A stretch of DNA of 64,000 bases from Megaleporinus macrocephalus (lineage: Eukaryota; Chordata; Actinopteri; Characiformes; Anostomidae). Of the stretch, positions 50,377 through 62,096 are shown one piece after another (position 1 is the stretch's first letter; each line of letters begins with the position of its first letter). Position numbers and translations under genes: made by a program. The stretch covers positions 27,495,018 through 27,559,017 of the forward strand of contig CM038708.1 in NCBI GenBank assembly GCA_021613375.1. Reading direction: 5' to 3'. Below the pieces are notes generated by a model. The model saw only the letters and a program-made list of their open reading frames with translations, was not told where the DNA came from and did not search any database.

Positions 50377-50856
50377 GGATGCACCGAAACCACTTTTTCT
50401 TTACCAAGTACCAATACCGATACCAACTCTGACTTAAATGTTAGATATATGTCTATAAATCCTGATATTTATAGTGTTTCACTTTTTATATGTTGTATTT
50501 TATGCTAGCTTGCTTCGTTGTGCTTGCTTGGATGAAGTCACTGTGTTTTTTGATGTGGTTTCGCTTTAAATGCTTAATATAATTTGACGTATTGAAGTAT
50601 TTGCTGGTCGTGCCACCCTTCGAAATGCTGGCGTTACAAATTTTGCAGCGAGAATTTTTGCTGCTGCCCGTCTCAACCGAGAAATACACCCACACCGCAG
50701 ACATGCTGTTGGCTTCAGTCAAGCACCATTTAGTGGTGCGTATGCGCGTCAATAAGCTTCATGGTATCGGCGCTCTCTATTGGTGATACCAATACTGTGT
50801 GTAAGTGCCAGTATCGGCACCAAGACCAATACGGTAACGGTATCGGTGCAACACTA
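50374..50856 (-). mobile_element. hAT-like element with BED finger ORF
   Basis: Termini TAGGGATGCACCGAAA (left) and TATCGGTGCAACACTA (right) are inverted repeats of the hAT kind. Flanks ATATATAT and GTATAAAT could be a diverged 8-bp target duplication. The minus-strand frame at 50486-50752 (88 codons) has V-W-V-Y-F, C-K-I-C (C36, C39) and H-L-K-R-N-H (H61, H66), the C-x2-C/H-x4-H pattern of a BED zinc finger. The catalytic and dimerisation parts of a hAT transposase are absent, so at 483 bp it is a non-autonomous remnant. Confidence 0.8.
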
Positions 50857-53800
50857 GTATAAATATAAATTGCAACTTTACAGGAGACGCCAAAAACATT
50901 CTTTACTTTTAATGTAAATTAATGGGACCAGAATTTTTTCCAAGTAGTTTGAGCGCATTTGTATTGGTCTATTCACCATGACATCTTCACACACAAATTA
51001 GGGACACAAGAATTTAGAGCTAAATGATATTTGATGAATATCTAATTGCGATTATTCTCACCAGTATTGCAAATGTGATTTAAATGTGATTATTTTCTTT
51101 CAGTTAATCTCCAGGATTTTTTGGACGAGCACGTCCCTTTATTCAGGCCTGAGGTTTGAATGCTAAATGTAGTGTTCTGGACTGGCAGCTCAGAAGCTCT
51201 GCATTATTAGGTTAAATTTCTCCACTTAACTTGTCAAAGCAATCTTGAATAATGAAAGATATGATTAAAATTGCAGCTTTTGCGGCTTGAAAACTGCACT
51301 GTTTCAAAGAGCAATTTCAACATTAACAGTAATAATTGCTCAGCTCCGCTTGTAAACGGTATGGTGTGGTGCATCGTGCCTAAAGCAGCCAAGAAGACAA
51401 GGTAAAAAGGTCAGTATTGATTTCAAGTTGAATTGGAGTCCATTGATATTGCTTGGCCTTTTAGAAAAACTCATTCATCATCAAAAATGAAGGCTATATT
51501 GCAGTATTGCTAATAAGATCCATATTTACAGGCCTAAACCTATCGAGTTTATCATTATCTTATATCCAAATTCATAATTAAGGCAAAGATTGTACCTTGA
51601 TGCTTTTACCCTCTGTCGTCCGAGCAGCTCTCACTGCTTTGAGCTAATGGCCTGAACAGTGATCCTCAGGGGACGTCATTTTCAGAGTTAATCAGGAAGA
51701 TTTTTCTGAGTGCTCTTAATCCCTGAGCTGTGGGAGTAACCTGAGGTGTGTGCACATGTGGCTCGGTTACTGCGCTTGGCCCAGTCAGGCCTGTGAGTTC
51801 CGCACTGAGGTTTTGTGAATGAAGCCTGTAGTGGGCTGGCGGGTGGAGTGGAGGGGGCGTTGGGTGGTGGGGGATTGAGGCCTCAGGCATGGCAGAGTGT
51901 CTGCTCCCACATGAGAGTGCTCGCGCTGGGGGAATTAAAGAGACGGAGAGGCCTTAAAGCCTGGCCAGCTGCTAGTGTTCATATTGGGCCACTGAAGCAG
52001 GAACCAGATGACGGACTTCAGGGAGAAAGGCTGAAAAGCCATCCTAGCTTCTGTGTGCGCCTTATTGTGTAATTGTTCTGAAGCTGACACCTTGGACTAC
52101 TTTCACCTTTATTGTGGGAAATGTTTTTTAAATGTTACTCAAAAGTCCAGTTTCTATTTGTCTGTCTATTCAACATCAGCCTAATGTTATCAGATGGTTA
52201 TTCATTATGAATGCCTGGATATGTTAGGATTTCCATGCAGATATGTAACTAACAAGGTATCTCCAGTTTGGAATGATAAAAAGAAAGAAATCACATATGA
52301 TAGTATAATTCCAAAGCATTTATCTAACACCGTTTTCCTAGTTGAGTGAAATAGCGGCATCCAAGCGGATCTAAATATGGAACCATTTCAAGCAAGAGCA
52401 AATTTGTAAAGCGAAAGCCTGTGCAGCTCTTGTTCTATAGATCACCTGATAGTATGCTAATTCACTCTAAATCATTAAAAAATCAGGTTTTATTATATTT
52501 AATAATAAAATATTTTTGCTAGGTGATTTGACTGTTATTCTTTTAAAAATGCAAATCTTTAAATTGCACAAATGGCTAAGATACACATCCCTATATATTT
52601 GTGTAAACTCTTCGAAACATCTGATGATGATTATATTGAAAAGAACTGAAATGAGTTCATTTAGGATGCATTACGAATGCAGTGCATGCTGGAAGTCTTT
52701 TAATCCTAAGACTTTTTACAGTCTTTATCCCTCACACCTGGAAGATTAGGATATCTTACATTGAAATCTCTCAGGCAGTGAGATCAATCACTGGCTCAAT
52801 ATAAAGTGCATTCTCAAATCCTTCTAGCATCCTGTGGCATCTGCGCTGTTTGCTAAGGGGTGGCTTTGGCAAAGCTTGTCAGGCTCAATTAGAGCTCTCA
52901 CTTTCTCGTCCATTGAAAATGGTAGTCTCTCTTAATCCTGTGGGGTTAGATGGTGTTTTCCAGACAATTTAATGTGCCATTTTTTGTCTTATCTTGAAGG
53001 GTCTGCTTGTCTGGTCTAAAATTACAATGTCATCATCACAGGGCTGGTATATATCTCGCCATTTCTGGCAACTTGTGTGTGTGGTAGTCTCGAGATGGAT
53101 AAGGCTGCAATAAAATAGCACTTATAAAACATTGTCAAAATGGTGTGCTTATTAGTAAAAGTTTTGTTATTCAGTTAGCAGCTGCATTCTTGTTTTCTGA
53201 ATGTTTTTGTTTAATCATATTTAGGACTGGTTATCAAAATTCAGTACTCTTATTTTTAGTGTAATAGCGCAATTCCATGTTTTTCAATAGCTTTTTCCAA
53301 GACACAAGTATTCAGTCTAGTCAGAGCCAATGAGCCAATCATATGTTTTTCTAAAGTGTTATTGGCTGATAAGCATGCTATTAACAGAACTAGCAGCCTG
53401 TTGAACCTGTTAAAACAGAAAAATCCAAATTAAGACTTTAACACAAATTCAGCGTGAAACACAAACACTGACTAGAGTTTTGGTCACACGTGCCAAAGTC
53501 ATTTTACTTGTAGGGAAGGAATGCTTTGTGCCGAGTTCATCTAAGGTAAGTATAATCGTGTGAATGTTTTTAAACCAATAGAGAACCAAAGGGTGCGCTG
53601 TGGTATTTTCTTCTAGTCTCTAAAATTGGATGTGAGGAACTGCTCATAATATCGCTTATCACTCACAGATGAAAAAACACCTAGTAAAGTAGCTAACATT
53701 AACCATAAAAACACATCAGGACTGCCCATGGTCACCTTTGTTCCATTAAGCCAGCAAAGAAAATAGCATGGAGAAAATTAGATGTGACTGCAGTTTAATA

Positions 53801-55372
53801 GACTCAAGATCAGACAAAGGCACGCTCTAACAAGAGAGTTCACTTAAAAGCCTTGAAAGGTTTGTAAAAAGAGGGGTAAGAACGCAAGCATAAGTAGGCA
53901 TACACGCAAGTGAAAGCACTAATAGGCAGCACTTGGAAGGAAACATAGGATGTACAATTCCCAAGGCACAAGAAGCTAAATTAATGGTTGGATCCAGGAT
54001 AGGGGAGGGGGTAAAAATAGGGACTAGTATTAGAATGGAGGGGATTGTTAGGACAAGGAGAATGACCAGGACAGGCACACATACATACATGACCTGGCAC
54101 ATAAGCACAGGAACGTCAACCAAGACTATCAGTTGCTCTAGATTGTTTTGTACAACCTTGTAAAAGTCAAAGTGTGCCTTATTTACCTTTTTACCCTGTT
54201 TATTTTAAATACAGGGCATCAAACAAACCATGCTAATATTAATTTTGCAAACAAATGTCACATATATTGATTTATTTATTTATTTTTATTTTCTTGCAAG
54301 GGTGCAATCGTCCAAAATAATTGAGTTATTGGATCATGTGAGTACCTAAACTCATCCAAACACCCAAAGAACATCTGTGATTACTAGGATGCACAACACG
54401 TGTTGCCAATATTTTCAGTGGTTGATTAGAGGCAGAAGGCAGAAGTTGGGATATAAATATATTATCATATAACATAAACATAAGGAACAATATGCTGCAT
54501 TGTACAGCCCCATGTCTTCCTATAGAGAGAAATACTATCCATACTTTGTACTAGAATTAAGTTGTGTTCTATGTATACAAATAAAATATGAAGGGAAATA
54601 AACTCTTAACCCTTGTGCTTAACCCTTTCAGCACAAAGGTAGCCTCTAACATGTATCTTGAAAGAAGTTCCTCCTCAAGTTCTGACTCAAACCACTACAT
54701 TTTGTCATGCCTGTACTTTCCATATGGCAACATGCAGACAACTTGTAAATACTCAACTGATAGAGCTCCAGTTTGTTCAGGTATTCAGTGTGGCCTGCAG
54801 GTCAAGGTCAGAGTGGTGAAGTGTCATACTGACGTCTGAGGGCCATAGTGATGGCGGGCTGTCTTCGTAAAGCAATCCGCAAAACTACCCATCACTCATC
54901 ACCTCTTCAAAGCACACGACGACATTGTGTCCACATGGACAGTGCAGGAGTATGCTAGGAAGTTGTGGCCACTGTTTATGGCCTGGGTCAGCAATGGCAG
55001 ACGTGATCTTTGACCATGGGCGCCTGCCACTGGAACATCAAGGTGAGAGCTAAAAACAGAAGTACACTTGTACATACTGAGGTCTTTAAATCCCTGTGAA
55101 ATGCAATACTTTCAGTATGGAATTTCTCAATTCTGTTATATGTATAACATATACGGCCTGACCAGTATGAAATATTTGTTACTGAATAGTGATAACTGGC
55201 AATATTAGTGAATATAATTTTACTTTAAAGGACCAAGATGTAAGGTAATTAATGTAATTAATACTTTTCATTTAAAATATTACAAAATGAACTAAAATTG
55301 TCAGCAGAATGTGAAAAAAGATGTAGACAGTGTAGATGGCACGTCAAAGATGTCTATAGGTTGCAGAGATAT
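50857..55372. other. Intronic stretch, nothing recognised
   Basis: No repeat family, exon or RNA gene could be supported; open frames are under 100 codons. Confidence 0.5.

Positions 55373-55430
<58 letters not shown>
55373..55430 (+). repeat. (GATA)n microsatellite
   Basis: About 14 clean GATA units. The 88-codon minus frame with I-Y-L-S-I-Y-L-S is its translation. A loose tandem duplication of about 47 bp (GTCTAGCAAAGTGACAATAG against GTCCAGTAAAGTATCAATAG) follows at about 55440-55530. Confidence 0.95.
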
Positions 55431-57784
55431 ATGTACAGGATGTCTAGCAAAGTGACAATAGTGTCTATGAGTGCTGACATAAGATGTCCAGTAAAGTATC
55501 AATAGTGTCCAGGAGTGCAGATGTACAGTAATGTGATTACAGTACAAATAAAAATAAACTGTAATTTGAACATAAGGGACTTGTTCTACAGAAGTTAGCA
55601 TGCTAACCAACTAGCCCCAGCCTGTCCTGTCTGTAAGACCATTTAGTACCTGAAGAGGCGATAGTGAGTCACAGTAGCTTTGACTCAGCCTTTAGTCTCA
55701 GCATGAGCGGACGAAAAAGAAGTAGCCCCCTTCACAGCAAGAAAACATGTTTAAAAGCAAAGAAAACAAGTGACAGAAATAAACAGGGGAGGTGTGAAGA
55801 GGGAATAATAGTGAGGAGTATGAATAAGGTCATCTTGCATATTGCTCCTTTAATGACAGTAGCTTTTATTAAATAGCGCTTCACTGACTTGGATGATTAT
55901 CAGTTGAACTACAGATGTTGTTTCTTAATTGCCTCAAACAGCAGAAAATCCACAAAGTCTTAAATGATTATATTACATCACTATAACAATTAGAAAGGCA
56001 GACATTTCACCAGCAGAATGAAAATGTTATTTTAGTTACTATAATTAAAGTATATTTTCCCTAAAATCCATATAATTTCAGCTTATATGAATCATAGTCC
56101 ATGAAAATATATTTCTTCTATATGTTATTCAAGACAAAATGCAGGGTGGAAAAAATAAGTGATTTTCAGTACAAGTGTTTGATATTATTAAGCACTGACT
56201 TCTTAAAGAGGCATGTGCTCTGTACAAAATTGTAAAAAAAATTATGTATAAAATGTATCTTATTATAAAAATCCCTTTACAGCACATAGCATTCATGCAC
56301 ATTGCTAAACATATAAAAAGACATTATATGTGCTTTACTGACAGGATATTAAACATGGGGCCTTCATATATTCGATAATATGTCAGTGAGTTCCTAATAT
56401 AGTATATATAGTCTTCCTTTTAAAAAAAGCTTGAGAACCATGTATCATACATCAGAGTAATTATACATCAAAGTACATTACATGCTGATCAAAAACAAAT
56501 TGAAGTTGACAGAATAAGCTACTTGTCTGTCCAGGCCTTCCCTAAATCTCTGGCACTCCTGACAAAGTGGCAGCATGAATGAAGATTTTTGGGCTCTAAT
56601 CCGCATCTATAACCTCTGGAAAGCTCAAAGCATTGGGACAGTTCAAAGACCCATGCTTAGAGAAAGCAGCGAGGACATCTGGACCCGGTCTTGCTTTAGC
56701 AAGGGGTGAAAAACCGCAGAATAATACGGAAATGCTGAAAATACAACGCAACACAAAGAGCCTCTTCAGGAACCTCTCAAGTGTCTGCAGGAACAAAGAA
56801 GCCAATAACAGCTTGCTTCGAGCATTTATCTCTATGAGACATTTGTGTCGTTGACTGTTTAAGGAAATGGAGTGCTATTTAGCCCTTTTTCTCAAACCCA
56901 AACTTGCGGATTTGCCCTCTTGGTGCATATTTTCTTTTGTGTGTGCGGTGAGCGCCTGGTCTTGAATACATGAACTAAATCGGGTGGAACCAGGCTAATG
57001 TGCTGTGCCTTGGAGCTACTTTGACTTGCTGCACCCCCCTCACCAGACAAAGAAAAAAAACTTCTCTACTCATTTTTCAGATGTTCTAAAGAATGGATAC
57101 CTTCAGGCCAAAACACACTTGCGTGAAGGAGCTTGTAGATGCTTATGGTGGCTCATTGTTCCGGGAAAAGCTGCTCTGGATGGGAGCTTGCGGTGGAACG
57201 TTTACAACGTGGCCAGTATCAGCAATCTTTAGGGAGAAACAAATCAGTACTGTGTAATCAATACGTCTTTTGTTTGCACCACGCCACAACTCCCATGTAC
57301 ATTGCCGATATTATGCAGATGCTTGTTTAGAGCTCATTTGAGAAGGGATAATGGCAGAGTCTCAGTGAGATCTAATTGGTCGTTACTTATGGCTACTGGC
57401 TTTGCACCAGGGTAATACGGTAACACATATATGGCCTCTGCAGTCTTATGTTACCAAAAGGCTAGGGTGTGGACCAACACTTGGTCAGCAGGAAGATATC
57501 TGCTTATCACTCTAGCTGACTTAAACCTAATTAGATTAGCAAGTTTGAGTTTGGATGCCTGCTAGTTCGCATGTAGAGTAAAGGAGCTAAAGTATGTGAT
57601 TTTTTAAATACAGTCTGCAAATATATTGATCTTCATCATTGATCTCCATTAGTTGTTGTGGTTCTATAACTGGGGCCCTTGCATGCACAAGAAATTATAG
57701 TGATGGTCAACCATCAGTGGGTGGGATTTTACTCAAAGAAGTAATCTACTGCAAATGACTTCTCTGATACTGTAATGTGATTTA
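55431..57784. other. Intronic stretch, nothing else recognised
   Basis: Besides the short duplication noted after the GATA tract, nothing could be supported. The frame pair at 56596-56854 lies on both strands of the same bases. Confidence 0.5.
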
Positions 57785-58245
57785 CTAGGGCTGCACGATT
57801 TTTATTTTCAGTTACAATTTTGGCCTCCAATGATTAGAAAAACCCAATATTTGAGAGAGCAATAGCAATAGTAAAACAATAGCATTAATTCTCTTCAGTG
57901 TGTTCTTTCTTTTACAGTAGTGCACTTCCAGCCCTCACTAAAAGCCCAACCTCACTCTCAGTAGGGCTTATGCCATGTTTAGTTCAACTCAGCCAAGATG
58001 ACTGAAAAAGAGCCAATGGGCAACAAGAAAGGTATATCCAATTCAGATGTTCTGGAACACTTTGGTTTATTTTTTTAATAAAGTTTAATAAATGCTTCCA
58101 AAGTCAATGAGTAACCATGTAAAATAAGTGTGCAAAACAGTATTATGATTTTGCTGTAACTGATTAGGCAAAATAATTGATTTACCAAAATAATCATGAA
58201 TATGATTTCCTACTTATTGCTTCATGGAAAAAATCATCTCACTAC
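57785..58245. mobile_element. Possible hAT-like MITE fragment
   Basis: CTAGGGCTGCACGATTTTTA at 57787 resembles the terminal repeat of a common fish hAT-type MITE. AAAATAATTGATTTACCAAA and AATAATCATGAATATGATTT near 58170-58206 fit its far end, but the opposite terminal repeat is not visible. Confidence 0.45.
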
Positions 58246-58796
58246 TAGGCCTGTCACAGTTATTACATAACCGCAATTATTTGTGTAATCGCAATTATAT
58301 AGGATAACAAGCAAAATGTAAATTAAGTGCTTAGGTTAAGACAAATTAATGTAAATAAATAAAAGCAGTGAATGCATTCATGGTGCTTATGAAAAGAAAC
58401 ACAAAGTTTGAGCTTCTAATCTAAATTGTTGGTGTATTTGTTTGCTGTTTAGCAATTTTAATGTTTTTAGCATGTATGCTAGCAGAATGAGTTATATTTT
58501 CATTCTTGTGTTATATTATATTTTCATTCTTGTCTAGCGTTGCTGGATTCTGTACATGATTCTGTAGATGTTTGTGAAAGTATTTTGGCGTGTGCACAAC
58601 ATTGTAGTGCATGACATCAACAGTACAGCCAGTATTAGCTACTAATCCAACACAGCTCGGAAGCAGGGTGGCTAATCAGCTGTACTGTAATAGCAGCAGT
58701 GAGAGGCTAAGAAAAGACAATTACATTGTAAATTGCAGTTATTTTTAAGACAGCAAGATTTTAATATATTAGTCAACTAAAATTGTGACATCCCTA
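58246..58796. mobile_element. hAT-like non-autonomous element with target duplication
   Basis: Terminal repeats TAGGCCTGTCACAGTT (58246-58261) and AATTGTGACATCCCTA (58781-58796) match at 13 of 16 positions when inverted. The 8-bp flanks CTCACTAC and ATCATTAC agree at 6 of 8, as expected for an old hAT-type target duplication. No transposase frame is present. Confidence 0.75.
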
Positions 58797-61329
58797 ATCA
58801 TTACTTATTATATCTGAGCAAGACTGGGCAATATGACGACATTTTTTATTATTGTGATATATTAAATCACCAAATATCACTGAATGTCTTTCTAAGCATA
58901 TCGTGGATACTTACAAACACTAAACAACTCCATGTATTATTACAATATCTAATTTGATTTAATCATGCACAGTATATGAAATATAATATATGGAATATAC
59001 TGTATATGGAATATAAATCCTTGCATTTATAGATCTTTATAGTATTTTTACATATGGTACTACTTTGCCTTTTCCAGTTTATCAGACAGGAAAAAAAATT
59101 ATTTATATATTGTGGCAGATTGTGTGTCTTAAAACCTTCTATATATAACTAATGTAATGTTGTGATATAACGTTGTGATACTATATATCCCACTGAGTTA
59201 TTCTCTACAACTCTGAACCATCTGGAAGCTACAAGGAAGGGTCCAACAGTCCTTTTCATGAATTAAATTTATTTACAAAGACATCAAAAGTCACAGCAAA
59301 CATAATTTCAAAGGTCTGTCACTGACCTTGAATAAACCCCGGTCAGTTATACTGATTAAAATGATTAACTCTTAGTACCATTTAAAAAGCTAGAAACTAG
59401 ACAGTGGTGGAATCAGTCCATATCGAGGTGTTTCTGAATGAAATATCTAATCTGGGTGAGGTTGGAGGTCTCTCTTCTTTAACCACCATTGTCATATAGG
59501 CATGATTAGATTCTTCCTAAGATTGCTTACTAAAGGGCACCCAGATATTTTTATACACTTCTACATCTTAGAAGGTCAGTAACTGTAACGTGATTACAAG
59601 AACAGTTCAAAAACTAGCACGTTACATTACTTCGTTACAAAGGGGTGACATTAATGTAAAGCTTTCCTTCGTACTGTATTACCCCAACACTGTCAACCAC
59701 ACACCTGTTAGTGAGGGTCTGAAGATCAGGATGCCTCAATAAGCCTTTGCCCTCCCGAGTGTTCATATATCTCTTGATCCCTGCTTTTTGAAAATATGTA
59801 TGGATCATCTTCCACTGTAGTTCAAGTCACCTCCTGGCTTGGCAGACATCATCTTTGAACTAGGCACACTAGTGATAAAGTATGTGTTAAGTGTAAGCCT
59901 ACAGTATGTGTTAAGCTCATACTGTGGAGCTGCAGTCGGGGGTTGAGTCTTTGCACCTGTTTCTAACTTGGCACAACTAAAAGTCCATATGTCAACTCAA
60001 TCTCAAAAGAGACAGAGGCCCAGTTTATTTCAATGCAAGTCTTAACCTGGTTTTCTGTGAATGAAAGGCACATGAATGAACACTAATTCTATTAAAATGT
60101 GTTTGATTAAACATATTTGAGAATGAAAAAGAAAAAATAAGAAAAAAGATGAGCCTGCTAAGAAATGTAGTATTAGGAGAGAAGAATTAAAAGGCTTTAA
60201 ATTAGAATAAAGCCTTAAAATGTGTGAAAATACTCCCTAAAAAGGAATGAAACTAATAAGATATTAATATTCACTAGTCAGCTTCTTACAACTGAGCGTC
60301 CCTTTAAGCCTAGGCATCTCTTTACCACTACAAACAGGCTCTGAACGTAAACAACAGCCAAAACCCATTTTTATTTCATGTCACATGGCCAGTGAGGTCA
60401 GCTTGTCAACAGATTTGTCTCGCTGAGTGGCCTAAAATAAAAGGCCAGCAGTGTGGCAGGAAGCTCGCTGCTGATTGAGCAGAATGAACAGTGTAGTATT
60501 AATATCATATTTAAGTCTGTATTTATCGGCCTTGGTGACACGTGTAAACATCTGTGGCGTCTACTTTCTGTCAGACGCTACACTGTTTTTTTCTCTCCCT
60601 TGTTCCTCTCTTGTTGTGTTGCTGTCTTGAGCGATAATAAATAGTGCTTCATTATTGAATGGGGCTTTGGAAGGGAGCTAATCAACACATGCAATGCATG
60701 CATGCCATTTTTCATTATAGCAGTCCGCTAGTTAATTGCTGTCAAGTGTTTGATGCCTGTGCTTATTGCTGCCATGACCTTCAAATGATAGCTGTCCAGC
60801 GGCTTTATATGACCTGCATAATATTGCCAAACGTTTCTTTTTCCCCATGAGTCTGAGTTCTCTTTGTTTTGGTGTACATGAAGAAAGCATTTGTATATAT
60901 TCTGTTGCATCTGTTTAGGAAATCAACTACAACCCATGCGCTCCTTCACCTTGACTGAAGTAAAAAATCTATGCGCTTCCCTTAACGGACTACATAATCA
61001 ATTTGTTACTAGCGTGAAATCGGTTTACATACAAAGCACTGTACAAGCAGTCATGTTACAAATCAACTGTTTACATTAGGACATATTTTGACTTAGAAGA
61101 AGACAGTTTGTTTACACACAGCGGAACTGGCTGCATTGTGATACACAAAACAAAATAGACAATACAAAAAACAATGTGAAAAAACAGTTCATATTCAATT
61201 TAAAGTAAGTTTTATGTGTAAAGTGCCTTACGCATACTTAAGGATGGCTGTGTCTCGATTCATGGTGAGCAATGTAATCTCTTTCGTGATAAACAATACA
61301 CCTTTCTGAGCATATCAGATATCTCATCA
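58797..61329. other. Intronic stretch with an AT-rich dispersed repeat
   Basis: From about 58822, ACTGGGCAATATGACGACAT and the following 150-350 bases show phrases (CATATCGTGGATAC, ATCTAATTTGATTTAATC) shared loosely with 32948-33250. No gene recognised; the two opposite-strand frames at 60659-60910 overlap. Confidence 0.4.
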
Positions 61330-62096
61330 GTGCAACCCCAAATCAGAAAAGAATGTGAAAGTATGAAGAAAATACATAAAACCCCATCAGTGTTTCTGAC
61401 ATTTAATTTGACTTTTATTTTATTGTGGACAGCATGAACCCAAAATGAAAGTGTGCAACGGATTGTCTGACCACAATACACATGATGGTCCATCCCAGAT
61501 GCCTCCAAGCCCAGAGAAGTTGACACAGCTTCTAGACATTGTTAAAATAAAAGGCTTCTGTTTTGCGCCGTAGAGTTTTAAGTGCCATTTGTAAATGTAG
61601 CTCCATGTGTAGTGCTCAACAAAGGTTTAGAAATGCCCATGTGGTTATATCATTTAGTGGTGAATGATGGTTTTTGGTGCAGGGTTATCTTAGGCGTGTG
61701 CGCTTTTGCTTTATGCACTGAAATTCCTGCTGATTCCTTGCATTGGTTTATGATATTATGTACTATAATTTTCTCATGCATTTGTTGACAAACTGGAGAT
61801 CCTCTGCACATGTTTGCTTCTCAAAGACTCAAATACTTTTGCACCAAACCATGATTACAGTCACCTGTTGGCATAATTTATTAGAAAACACATAATTGAT
61901 TACTAGCTCTTAATTTGGAATATGTTGCAGGCCTGAAATGCAGGAATGGATGAATTTTAACAAATGGAATGAAGTTGGTCAAACAAAACATGAAATCTCT
62001 TGGGTTTATATATAATGAAATAAAAGTCAAAGTGAATATAAGAGACATTGCATTTTATTATTTGTATTTTCCAAACTTTCTGATTCGGGGTTGTAC
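61330..62096. mobile_element. 767-bp DNA transposon relic with 20-bp terminal inverted repeats
   Basis: Left end GTGCAACCCCAAATCAGAAA (61330-61349) and right end TTTCTGATTCGGGGTTGTAC (62077-62096) match at 18 of 20 positions when inverted. Subterminal sequences are mirrored too (TTTGACTTTTATTTTATTGT near 61409 against AATGAAATAAAAGTCAAAGT near 62015). The internal text (for example GAATATGTTGCAGGCCTGAA) is typical of a fish element family of this kind. No transposase frame is kept; superfamily not determined. Confidence 0.8.
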
